A stretch of DNA of 64,000 nucleotides from Helichrysum umbraculigerum (taxonomy: Eukaryota > Streptophyta > Magnoliopsida > Asterales > Asteraceae), in contig CATIUR010000003.1 in assembly GCA_949592205.1 (NCBI GenBank), positions 80,132,501 through 80,196,500 on the forward strand, given 5' to 3'. The translations under genes and the position numbers were made by a program. Below are positions 33,987 to 44,113 of the stretch, in pieces. Below the pieces are notes generated by a model. That model had not been told where the DNA came from. It searched no databases and worked only from the letters and a program-made list of their open reading frames with translations. How positions within the stretch are numbered: the first letter of the stretch is position 1; the number at the start of each line of letters is the position of its first letter.

Positions 33987-35497
33987 TCATGGTATGTTTG
34001 ATTATGTGACCTCTAGCTTGTCTAAAAGAATGCAGTAACATGTGTTATTATCTACATTCTTCAGTATATCATATACCAATTCTTCCAAGAAAATATTCAT
34101 ATTAACAATAAAAGGTTATCTCACTGACACAGATGTAACATGTTTAAGTTGTCAAACAATACCAATAATCGTCTTGAAATGATTTTTATAAAAGGTGTTT
34201 TAAGTGTACCAAGTAAATTTATAGTGGACAAATATACTGATATTCGAAATAACACTTACTATTCCTAATAATTGCATGTTATTTCGATATGATCCCTAAC
34301 CAGAATATCTCAACTCCGTCATCAAAAAGATTTTATAAATTTTACGCTTTCAGTTGATCTTGTGTCTATTTCTTTTTGTTTATATTTAGTTTTATCTTTT
34401 TAATATTATTTAAATTGTATTTTTCTTCCTTTTATTTCATTTTTATTTAAGTCACAAATCATCTTCATTGCGAGAATTCTAAAATCTAAATCAAAATCGG
34501 GTTCGAAATCAAATTTTATGTCGTTAAAATCTGCTTTGTATTCTGTGCGACACAAGCATTGTGTCGTATTCCATTTATATGACACAAGAATTGTGTCGTA
34601 CATTGTGTCGTATTCCATCTATACGACACAACAGTTGTGTCGTATCTTATGTCGTATGCGGGTCAGGTTAACTAGTCAATCCATACGACATAAACCATTT
34701 ACGTTTTCAAAAACTATTCACATACGTCACAATGGCGATTTTGCGACACAAACGGATTTTCGATCGGGTTCGTTATTTCGAAGCTTTTTTCGGTGTTTCT
34801 TTGCTCGATTCTTGTTCATCATCCTTCTGCGCATCTTTAGGTATGATTATTTCGTGTTTTAACCGTCAAATTTGCCGTAGATTTGATCGTGTCTATTCGG
34901 TTTTTAGGGTTCCCGTTTAAACTCGAAATTAATTAGGGTTTAGGGGTTTCTAGGGTTAGATAGACGTATATTATTGATCCTCTACTGTTTGCGAACCCTA
35001 GGGTATGGTTAGATTTCGAAAACCCCAAAATTTTTATCAAAATTAAATCTGGGTTGGTTTGGTGTTCATCAGTGCGACATAACGTACGATATAGTCGTTA
35101 TGTCGCATAGATTAGGGAGTTTTATGTCGTATTGATTTCATCTGCTTATGTCGTATATTTATACGACACAACATACGACACATCAGTTATGTCGTATCCT
35201 TTTTTATACGACACAACATACGACACAGTGCTTATGTCGCATTCGAGATTAATTTCTCAAAAATTGCTAAATGCAGGCGAAATTCTGTCCGCGTGACACG
35301 TGTTATACGACACAACGCTTGTGTCGTACTACTCTTCTACGACACAATCCTTGTGTCGTACTATTCCCTTGCGACACAACTGCTGTGTCGCATCACTTTT
35401 TGAAAAATAAAACGCGACTATTTTTTTTTGTACTAACGCTAACGCATTTCGAGCATGTAATCAAGAAATTCCAGTCGATCAATACAAGAAGACCTAT
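33987..35497 (+). other. Element A spacer with TTGTGTCG palindromes ahead of the 3' ORF
   Basis: From 34545 to 35395 there are some twenty copies of CGACACAA / TTGTGTCG or CGACATAA / TTATGTCG, many as inverted pairs (near 34546, 34581, 34625, 35084, 35162, 35213, 35309, 35339, 35369). This is the motif of the A promoter and leader. No frame before 35498 looks coding, though a short one is open just upstream. 33987-34500 is AT-rich with nothing recognisable. Confidence 0.65.
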
Positions 35498-37255
35498 ATG
35501 ACGAAGGTCTGGCGATATCTGGCACATGTTGTGATCGTCTGTCTGTCCAGACGCAGGGCAGGTCTTGAAGGGATGAAATATGCGACTGCCTTTACTATTC
35601 TCGCGCTGATCTACAACAAACCCTATAACTTCTCTGGTTATATCTTCAGGGGTTTCGTCGACAATGCTTTGGATACAAAGGAAAAATGGGCTCTGTATCC
35701 TCGGTTTACTCAGTTGCTGCTCAATCACTTGCATCCTGACCTTCCAGTGGTTACATCCTTTACCTTCAAGCAGACCCCGATGAACACCAGGATTTACACC
35801 ACTAGTACTACATTTGCCAAACAGGGACAGGCACCGGAACGTGAGGTTGCTCTGTTCGGTCACATAGTGGATCCTGATTACGTACCTCCTCCTGGTGAAC
35901 TATTCAACGATCCACCAGTCCAGTAACAACCAATCCCGAGGCCTCCAGTTCAACAGCCTCCAGTTCAACCGCCTCCAGTTCAGCAAACGCCGGTTCAGCC
36001 AGATCCAGTGGATCTTGAGTTGGTGGATCTCGATCGTGAGATCGATGCTTATCAGCCACCTTCTCCCCGTCCTGAATCTTCCAGCCGCGGAAAACGAGAC
36101 ACTTCTGATTCTGCTGATCCAAATCCTCTGATCAGACGTTCTCGTACTTCCACCTCTACATCTTCTGAGCCCCCAAGGACTAAAACTCCTGTCACTCCTC
36201 ATCCAGCCGTCATTCAGGAGCTCGTGGCAAAGATTGAAAAGATGCAGCAGTCTATGGAAGCTCAAGCATCAGTTTCTGAAGCTCAGGATGCCAGAATCTC
36301 TCGCATTGAAAAAGAAAACGAAGAGCTGAAGTCGAAGATTCTGCAGCTGGAAACCCGAGCTGTTGCTTCGGGGGAGACAGGCCAACCAGCCTTAGAAGCA
36401 ACACCTAGGGTTCCCGCCGAGGGCGATGAAAATGTAACTGATAATGTAACTGATTCTGGTATTAATGAAACCCCTCTTATTTTGGATTACATACTTGAGC
36501 AACCAGGGCAACCAAAACCACTAGCTGTAGATTACACGTACTGTAATCTGACATTTTTTCAATCTGCGGTTGACGAAGACAGTGGTGCGCCTGATAAAAA
36601 GCTGGAAGGTTAGCAAAGGAAGATTAATGATCAAGAGACTTGACGGTATCCAGTATTTTCGTCGTTCTCTGAAGAAATTGAGTACGTTGCCAAAGTTTGA
36701 TATTGTTCGTCTCACCAGCTTCAGTTGATAAATCCTTACAAAGACGGACTTGCAAACGCTATTCAAAAGATCATGCGTGAAGAGATTAGACTGAAGAAAT
36801 ATCATTACGTCAGACCGATACTGGGTACAAGATACACGTTCAAGAAGAAGATCGATCCAAACACTAAGCAGCCAATCGTAAAAGTTCACTATCCGCTTGC
36901 TGAATGTCTGACCGAAATAGCTCTGGAGACAGTTCCTTTCAATCTGCTGAAGCGCTTTCATTACTGGGAACTGGATGCTCATACTGGCGAAGCTGTTTTG
37001 GTATATGTGCCAGATTCAGAGCCTCAGACAGGATCATTATGGGGTCTACGTAAAGCTGAATTCAGAATATTCGACCCAATGAGCTTGATTAATCTGTCAA
37101 GAGATGACATGAAGAAGCTATTCGACTATCGTATTCGCTACAATCCAGGGAACGAGTTTAATACTGCTTTAGCGAAACGATTTCAGAAAATCGTTGATAT
37201 ATGCTTCACTTTTGGCATACACGCTGGTGGAAAATTTCCACCCGGATGGGTTTGA
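35498..37255 (+). pseudogene. ORF in envelope position of element A, unknown function
   Basis: A frame of about 585 codons starts at ATG 35498 (MTKVWRYLAHVVIVCL) and lies between pol and the 3' LTR, where sireviruses carry an envelope-like ORF. The N-terminal 140 residues are globular. A Pro/Gln-rich hinge (PPVQQPPVQPPP) follows, then a Ser/Arg-rich basic stretch (36080-36170), a coiled coil (about 36220-36350) and a C-terminal globular part (36725-37250). I see no signal peptide or clear membrane helix, so an envelope role is not supported. Stops at 35924, 36611 and two near 36647-36700 break it; the same frame resumes each time. I recall related ORFs in Asteraceae elements, often loosely named longin-like; I cannot confirm that. 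Confidence 0.65.
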
Positions 37256-37325
37256 AGTTCAGACATTTGAAGATCTCCTTTTTGAAGACTGAAGCAAATT
37301 GAAGAACTTTTCGAAGACCAAGCTG

Positions 37326-37341
37326 AAGACACAGGGGAGTT
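37326..37341 (+). promoter_or_regulatory. Polypurine tract of element A
   Basis: GAAGACACAGGGGAGT directly precedes the 3' LTR start TGTTGATAC, as required for plus-strand priming. Confidence 0.75.
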
Positions 37342-37835
37342 TGTTGATACATCTATGTGTGTTTGTCAGTTGGTCTCAGTCTGTAATTGTGTCGATATTG
37401 TAATTACGTAGTGCATAGAATTAGATTTTAGTTAATTACAATTTATGTGATCCATGCGACACAAGAATTGTGTCACAGAAGCATTATATGCGACACAAGC
37501 ATTGTGTCGCAGAAGCATTCTATGCGACACAAGGCTTGTGTCGCAAAATGTCTGGATCAGACTATAAATAGAGCTCTACAGCTTCTGCTTTAGTCACCAC
37601 TACACACACACACATAACACTACGAAAAACACAGAAGAAAAACTCTATTTTGTGTTATTTAGATCTTTGTGTGTCTTGATCAAGTGTTTGTATTCTTACT
37701 AGTTGCTTATATATAATCTTACACTTTGTGTTTTGGTCATTTACTTGTGAACATCTAGCATATCTTGTTGTGTTTAGTTTCCGCATTTACATACAAGTTC
37801 AAGCTACTCGATTTGGTCCGTATATGGAACCAACA
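37342..37835 (+). repeat. 3' LTR of element A
   Basis: 494 bp. It has the same ends as the 5' LTR. Palindromes at 37455, 37489 and 37523 are better preserved than in the 5' copy, and TATAAATA is at 37563. The target site copy TATAC follows. Confidence 0.92.
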
Positions 37836-38030
37836 TATACATGTTCTAAATATCTAAAAAACTGTAGAAAAATGGTTTTCATGGGTCATCATAGATCGCT
37901 ACCAAAGTCGCATCAATACCGCAAAAAGCCAAAACTGTTTGATGGTAGAGTTGAGCCCAGAGTGATGAAGCCACAATTGGATGGAAAAGCTGTTCTTGCA
38001 AAACTTGATCGTTTGGAAACTCCTACATAT
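37836..38030 (+). pseudogene. CACTA tnp2 transposase, continuation after element A
   Basis: The frame resumes directly after the target duplication: CRKMVFMGHHRSLPKSHQYR, then KLFDGRVEPR, a conserved tnp2 block that follows the ACPVCKEDT block at 5935 in family members. This proves the insertion of A into the transposase. The frame ends at 38030, where element D starts. Confidence 0.88.
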
Positions 38031-39360
38031 TGTGACAACTCTCCAAATTAGGTATTAGTTTAACATTAAGCATGTGCATTCTTACGCTAATTTCCTGGTT
38101 AAGTTTTAACAAAACTTTTTGTCGTGATGTAAGTCTAGCATGCCCAATTACTTTAAACAAAAAAAAAAAAAAGTATTACAAATTAAGTGATTATTTATAA
38201 TTGCGTACAAACGTATATGAACTAACCCGGCAAAATTTAATAACAAAATTTGATGACACAAAAATAATTAATAACTCAATTATTAATTACGAGAATTAAT
38301 ATATCTATAACATATAGATAAAATGAGTTAAATGTACGTTTTATATAAAACGTAATATGCAACGAACAGAAACAATTATAGAACGTACCTAAAGGTCGAA
38401 AATAATAAAAGTATTTATTTTCCCGTTACTGTTTTAGAATTTGGAACAATACTTCAAAATATGAAATTATAATTTGACTGAAATTTGGCGCCCAATTAAC
38501 TGCGCGCAGTAAAATGTACAAATTTGTACAACTATCAAAAATAATGATGATCTCACTATTCTGAACTTATATAATGAACCAGGAGAACATCTACAAAATA
38601 AAAATATAAAATGTTATATTTTATATTGTACTAATTATACCCGTACACGAAATTGATGTACCAAAAATGGCACCAAACCTCAATAATTTAAGAGACAAAG
38701 GTCTGTTGGAGCCCATACTTCCTTTGAAAATTTTCACCTGCATCCTTTTAATATATACTCCACTCCAGTGCTCATTCTCATTTTGAGATCAAACCTACAA
38801 CCATCCTCAATAATTGACCACCTAATTTTTTTTATCTCCATCTCATTTCTTGATCGACTGGAACAAGCAAACAGGCAAGAAGGTTTCATTATCATATTAA
38901 AATCATAATCCACAATTCACAAACAATACTATAATCACCACCATCATCATCGTTGCTATCATCATCATCCGAGATCATCACCACCCCGGAATCATAATCA
39001 TCACTTCATTCTCATTGTAAGGAACTTTCTTTTCCTTGAATTCCATACTTATATTTTGTGATATAACATGTTTACAAATCATAATCTAAACAAATAACAT
39101 ATAAATTTGATGATTTGGTGGATTTATCATGAAATGGGTTTTATAAAAACCAACACTTTGAATCCGAAATTTAAAGTATAAACTTGTTAATATGTATTAT
39201 CTTATTGTTATAAGTCATTGAGACTTTGGAAAAATGGTTGGAAGAAAAACTTAAACTAAAATATGTATGTACGTATGGAAGCAGTAGTCGAACAAAGCAT
39301 GGAACAAGATGTTCTATACAAAAACTTGTTATATATATATACCAAGCAACATATAACAAA

Positions 39361-39430
39361 GGTAGTTGTGTAGCCTACTGGTTAAGGCTCAAGTTTGGAA
39401 GCAAAAGGTCACAGGTTCGAACCCTATGAC
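39361..39430 (+). repeat. tRNA-like (Pol III box A/B) module 1 in LTR D
   Basis: TAGCCTACTGGTTAAGG resembles a box A and GGTTCGAACCC at 39414-39424 is a canonical box B. It sits in a T-arm-like inverted repeat (GGTCACAG / CTATGACT; in the other LTR at 50217 the arms are perfect). Box spacing of about 43 bp is near tRNA-like. It may be an old SINE or tRNA fragment fixed in the LTR. No complete cloverleaf was found, so it is not called as a tRNA gene. Confidence 0.6.
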
Positions 39431-39507
39431 TTGTTTTTGATTTAATTTCATTGTTTGACTAACAGTTATAAATAGATATAGGTATATATTTAGTAACTAA
39501 ATCAAAG

Positions 39508-39580
39508 TTGGTAACCACATCCTAGTGGTTAACGCCTAGATGTGTGGATGGGAGGTCACAGGTTCGATCCCTGTGACCTG
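39508..39580 (+). repeat. tRNA-like (Pol III box A/B) module 2 in LTR D
   Basis: CCTAGTGGTTAACGCC resembles a box A and GGTTCGATCCC at 39561-39571 is a box B, inside a T-arm of six pairs (TCACAG / CTGTGA). It shares GGTCACAGGTTCGA with module 1, so the two may be a duplication. A copy is at about 50313-50383, with the box B changed to GGTTTGATCCC. Confidence 0.6.
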
Positions 39581-40006
39581 TGATGTCTTTATATTTTTTT
39601 TATGATTTAATAAATGGGCCAATTTTGTGGTTTAAAATATGGGCCGAAATTAATAAATGGGCCAGACTTATGGTTAGATATATGGGCCGAAATTACTGTT
39701 GGCCAAAAACTATAAACGGACTAAACCAATGCACCGTGTAATGTTTAGAATATAGACGCGACTCGAATTAATAAATTTTGGAACGAGTATTTATTCCAAA
39801 TATGACTACGGTTTGGACACGACAAACTACATAGATACGGACTTTATACGTTTATATTATTGTGAAACCCGATTCAAAATTATTAACAATGATACAATCA
39901 ATCGTACACGACGATTTTCGGAAACAACATTATTTATTTTATAAACGGAAATAAATACGACAAATAAAACTTATATACGTTTGATACGTAAACAACATAT
40001 TTAAAA

Positions 40007-40064
<58 letters not shown>

Positions 40065-41615
40065 CATACGACACTTGAAATTATATATTTACATATATAT
40101 ACCAACGGATTACACGTTTAACAAACGTACAATTTAATAATATACAACAAGTATATTTACATAAGTATACATATATATAAAACAAATATATGTACAAAGG
40201 GAACAAAACGACATTCATTTATATATATACGACTACAAACGTGTATATACACTTAATAAAGTATTCGACGTGAGAAATAATAACAATATTTCAAAATAAC
40301 GTCACCAACGAGTTCAACGACTTATATTATTAAGAAATCAACAATTTCTTCAAACAAACAAACTGTTAACATAAGTTGATTTAACAAATCAAACGTACTT
40401 ATGTTAATACATTTAATGTATATAGGTTAACACACCTTGGGCAATTACCTGTCGGCTGCTAGCTTTCCTTACTGAGCAAATCACAGTGAGTTCACAGCCC
40501 CTACTTTGCAAATGCTTTATTCTTTTAAACATAGGGGTGTAAACATAGAAACTGCATGCGAACACATGCAGCAAAATATATAAATGCTTTATTGCTTTAT
40601 ACAACTGTTTGATATGAAATTTACATGTTCACAACTGTTTTGGGAATTAGACACTGTATCCTAGTACGGACCCAGACTTGAAATGTATGCATGAAAGACC
40701 TTATGTCATGCAGACTATAACAATTAGCTAGGTGACTTTAGCCACTGAGTATACGAATAGTACTATTGCTGTGACGACCCTCCTACGGATGGAGCGTATA
40801 CTTAAATGTCCTTCAGGCAAACAACATAAGTTTTGGTTGTGGTTTGGTTATAGGGTTAGGTCGCGTTACTTTACCCTGCAAGGTTTAGCTCACCTTTCAG
40901 GGGATCATAGTCTAAGTATTCCCACATACTGTATAGGATTAACGTGTCCTAGAACTATTTTATACTGGTTAAACATTCCGGTTATATTTAAATACTGGTA
41001 AACAACCAGACTTACATTTTGGGTAACAACCCACATAAAACTGTATTTTAGGGTAACAACCCTACAAATCTTATATTTTTGCAAAAACCTGCAAACATTT
41101 ATTTATTGAATAACATTTCAATAATACAAATATAAATGGTTATCAAACCTCATACTTATACAAAACCTGTGAATTCACTCAACATATTTGTTGACGACTT
41201 TCTTTCTATGTTTTACAGGAAATTAGCTATGTAAGTAAGCATCGCATGCATTCAGGATGTACAACCCTGGACTACTTAGGATGCCACATATTTTGGGACA
41301 ACTTTTGAGGATTTCCTCTGTATTACTGCAGACATTGCAGTTATACTTATGAAATCTTATTAGAAACATATGTATTGTAATATTTAATGTTTTAAACTCT
41401 ACTACTACTGTACGACTTACATAGTCGTACTACTTTTGTAACAACTATTTTAAACTGGCATCCTTATCTAATATGTTGCGCAATAGCCATATGCTCTGAG
41501 TATGTATGTACTGTTTGATTGGATTTAAACTGCTCATGCCCCGTCACGTCATTAAGGCTTCCGCATGTATAATTAGTACTGATCGTGATTAGCGTTTGGC
41601 GGGGTGTGACAGACT

Positions 41616-41628
41616 TGGTATCAGAGCC
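41616..41628 (+). promoter_or_regulatory. Primer binding site (tRNA-iMet) of element D
   Basis: TGGTATCAGAGCC follows the LTR end by four bases. Confidence 0.9.
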
Positions 41629-41784
41629 ATTGGTTATAGCGAACTAGTAGACTTTAAGAGACCAAAACCTTAGAGACCTAGACTATAGCCTTGGCTAGGA
41701 AACATTCATGCATACATGCTTACATATCTTGCATACAACTAACAAACTACTGACACGTAGCCCACGATTTCTTTTGTCTCAGCT

Positions 41785-42570
41785 ATGTCGAGACGCACGC
41801 CTATCTACATCCTTGACTCCGATTCTGAGGAGGAGCCCATGGAGGACTCCTACGATAGCATATCGAGTACTGGAGTGATCACACACCTTGGACCATCTGC
41901 TTACGTTACTCCACCTGATGCACCTGTAGTTCCACCTACTACCGTACCCACTACTGCCACTGGCCCACAGCCACCTTTTGCTGAGTCCTCTCGAGGACCC
42001 ATGTTGAGGAGGACACCACGCATGTGTGTCCATGATTTCTCTCGAGGTCCACTAGCGCCCGGTGATAAGGCGCCTATGACCGAGGAGAGGGTGATTCATT
42101 ATGTTGAGCAGCAGCCACGGAGAGTTCCTACATTCGCTCATCTGGAGTGGATGACTCCCATGCTTGGGAGATGGAGATCATTGGAGGGTTTTCCCTCTAC
42201 TTTTGAGACAGGAGAGTCTTCGACATCCCCAGCACCATTGCCTACCACCGGAGAGCGGGTGGAGCTGACCATCCCTAACCTTGTGGCGGTTACGCGGACA
42301 CTGTTTCGCATTTTGTCGGGTAGAGGTGCCCATCTCATGGGATTATAGAGCGAGGTCTCCCGCATGGAGGGGGACATGATCGACATACATGAGCATTACC
42401 ACTTCTTGTTTGGTAACATGATTGCTGCTAGGGAGACTGCTGAGTCTGCCTGAGCCCGAGTCCTAGTACTCGAGGGGCGTGTGAGAGCAGCAGGGCTTGC
42501 TATTGGAGCCTGTGTTTTGATGGCTGTGCTGAGGACAGCCGTGGGGTTCCTCTTACCCCGTTTCTTTTAG
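41785..42570 (+). pseudogene. Pre-gag ORF-a of element D, unknown, with C-terminal hydrophobic helix
   Basis: A frame of 261 codons starts at ATG 41785, 160 bp after the primer site, with two in-frame stops (TAG 42346, TGA 42451) and termination at 42568. It begins MSRRTPIYILDSDSEEE (acidic). A Pro/Thr-rich middle follows, then a region with FAHLEWMTPMLGRW, then after the stops a helix-like MEGDMIDIHEHYHF and a hydrophobic C-terminus (GLAIGACVLMAVL, then VGFLLPRFF). The stops fit CAG-to-TAG and CGA-to-TGA. Standard Tekay elements have no gene here as far as I know. I do not recognise the family. Confidence 0.6.
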
Positions 42571-42985
42571 ACGTATGTATGGAGGTCCGAGCCTACTAGG
42601 CGTGAGACCGACCCTTTTTGGTTGATGGGCATATTATGAGACCCATCACGTATTGTATAGACTTGTACTAGATATTGTATATGGTATGTAGTTGGTTGAA
42701 AACCTTGGATCGACGGGCATAGATAGACCTGTCATGTTTTGTATATCATTATGGATCGATGGGTATTCAGGAAAGACCCATCCTGTTTTGTATAAAACTT
42801 GTGTACTAACTATGGTTAGTTATATGATATGATATATATGTTTGGTTTATTATTGTTGATTGCTTTGCGTTGGTTGTGATTGTATTGTGAGATGGTATTG
42901 TGATTGGATAGATCGTAAGGTGGTATGAAAGTAAAGATTTTATATTGAAAAACTAAAATTTAACTTTTGGTATTCTATAGAATCT
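42571..42985 (+). other. Spacer between the two pre-gag ORFs of element D
   Basis: No gene is seen. It contains three imperfect inverted repeats of related sequence (GATGGG / CCCATC near 42625, GACGGG / CCTGTC near 42712, GATGGGT / ACCCATC near 42758), each followed by a TTTTGTAT- or ATTGTAT-type string. Confidence 0.5.
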
Positions 42986-42997
42986 TTGAGCTGGAAA

Positions 42998-43453
42998 ATG
43001 GCAGAACCTGTCATAAGTGAGTACTCGTCAGACGATGACGTAACAATCGACGAGCAAATTCAGTATGAATATGTCGATACAGAAACCCTTCCAATAGTAG
43101 AACTGGTGGAAGAAGAGATTGAGAACCACCACTTTGGATTGGTTGACATAGAGGAATATGAAAGAGTTAGAGACCAAGCTGAAGAGCTAGATGGTCAAAA
43201 CTGGGAACTTGCGTTTAAATGCAAGAACTATGAAACAAAGTTGAGAATCCTAAAAAGGTCTATGCCCACACGAATTAAGGATAAAATTCGTTTCTGGAAG
43301 AAAGTGGCTAGTGATCGCAAGAAAAGAGTCAAGACTTGGATCAAACGTCTATGCAAATGCTCAACTGAGAATGATGTGATCTGTCATACGACTCTGCGAT
43401 ACAAGGCTATGCTGGAAACACGCTATTTCTCTCCCACACTAAACCAGGAGTAA
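42998..43453 (+). CDS. Pre-gag ORF-b of element D, acidic/coiled-coil/basic protein, unknown
   Basis: An intact frame of 151 residues starts at the first ATG (MAEPVISEYSSDDDVT); the frame is open a few codons upstream but without an ATG. The N-terminal third is strongly acidic (SDDD, VELVEEEIE), the middle looks helical (IEEYERVRDQAEELDGQNW) and the C-terminal third is basic (KRSMPTRIKDKIRFWKKV, then KKRVKTWIKRL). There is no membrane segment. The basic end could bind nucleic acid. It lies 660 bp before gag on the same strand, and it is unbroken although gag-pol has several lesions. I do not know a family for it. Confidence 0.6.
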   Translation: MAEPVISEYSSDDDVTIDEQIQYEYVDTETLPIVELVEEEIENHHFGLVDIEEYERVRDQAEELDGQNWELAFKCKNYETKLRILKRSMPTRIKDKIRFWKKVASDRKKRVKTWIKRLCKCSTENDVICHTTLRYKAMLETRYFSPTLNQE

Positions 43454-44113
43454 AACTGGAAGAATCTACACTACGACAGAGAATATAGCTAAAGATAGCT
43501 TAATAATGAACCGAGGAAGAACTGTCGTAGGGATATAACCATTTTGTTAGATCTATGTGTAGCTAAGTTAGGATTAACTAGTATTGTATTAACTCGTGTA
43601 GTACCGAAAACCTCTCTTGGATGGATATAGAAGATTCCAACAAGTTTTGTACGAAACCATGTGTGAATGTTTTCACCTAATATATGATATGTAGTATGTT
43701 TAGTTTATACCTCGTCACTTTTACAGTATTATCGACTGGAATGTCCTACTTATATTGTATGCTCGTGTTAGAACGAAAAACAATCTGTAACCACTTGTAA
43801 TCATTTCTTGCAAACATTGAAACATACCACACTTTGAATCATTGATTTTTATCTTGAATTCCATAAAACATTGATTGCGCCAGAACGATGATGAAAAGAA
43901 ATATGTATTTGGCATTATATAATGACGCCTGGCCAACGTGATTATATTGTACAAAGTACATATGGGTATTTCAAAGTCGTGTGGCATACAATGTGAAACC
44001 TTATTCTTTCAATTTCTCCATACTATTCATTTGATAGACGATGTGAAATCTTGTTCATCACATTCATTATCTTGGCATTGACTTTTACATTTTATTCATC
44101 GCAGAACTGAATC
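43454..44113 (+). other. Spacer between ORF-b and gag in element D
   Basis: 660 bp of AT-rich sequence without a credible gene on either strand. It would be leader RNA ahead of the gag start. Confidence 0.5.

Larger units (their letters stand above)
5936..37835 (+). mobile_element. Element A: Ty1/copia (sirevirus-like) LTR retrotransposon with nested insertions
   Basis: LTRs of 492 bp (5936-6427) and 494 bp (37342-37835) start TGTTGATAC and end AACCAACA. The target site is gatac at 5931-5935 and tatac at 37836-37840, one mismatch. Order inside: iMet primer site, leader, gag with two zinc knuckles, pol in copia order (protease, integrase, RT, RNaseH), a spacer, a long 3' ORF in the position where sireviruses carry an envelope-like gene, and a purine tract. 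By hand count the LTRs differ at about 10 positions plus a 2-bp indel, roughly 2%. Elements C (with B inside) and G are inserted in it. Without insertions it would be about 11.7 kb. Confidence 0.9.
1815..38030 (+). mobile_element. CACTA (En/Spm, CMC) DNA transposon, 5' part, interrupted by element A
   Basis: The element starts with CACTAC at 1815 inside the copia gag, possibly with target site TAT at 1812-1814. It has subterminal copies of GACCACGG/CCGTGGTC in both orientations, two small ORFs (2493-2837 and 3316-3724) and a tnp2-type transposase (4611-5935, continuing at 37836-38030). Element A occupies 5936-37835. The transposase is cut again at 38030 by gypsy element D, and I find no remaining 3' part or 3' terminus to the right, so the 3' half is lost or lies outside. 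Without both ends it cannot be mobile by itself. Confidence 0.85.
38031..41611 (+). repeat. 5' LTR of element D
   Basis: TGTGACAACTCTCC to GCGGGGTGTGACA. It contains two tRNA-like modules around a TATAAATA (39467), a (TA)n run at 40009-40060, and near its 3' end five micro-inverted repeats (40995-41122). The 3' LTR is very similar, but the (TA)n runs differ in length and place and about 50 bp near 40100 are missing there. Confidence 0.92.

Noticed and set aside
35393..35863. Minus-strand frame of 156 codons opposite the 3' ORF of element A
   Set aside because: Overlaps the better supported plus-strand ORF throughout and shows no domain.
39361..39580. Functional tRNA genes
   Set aside because: Box A/B and T-arms exist but I cannot fold acceptor and anticodon arms; reported as tRNA-like modules instead.
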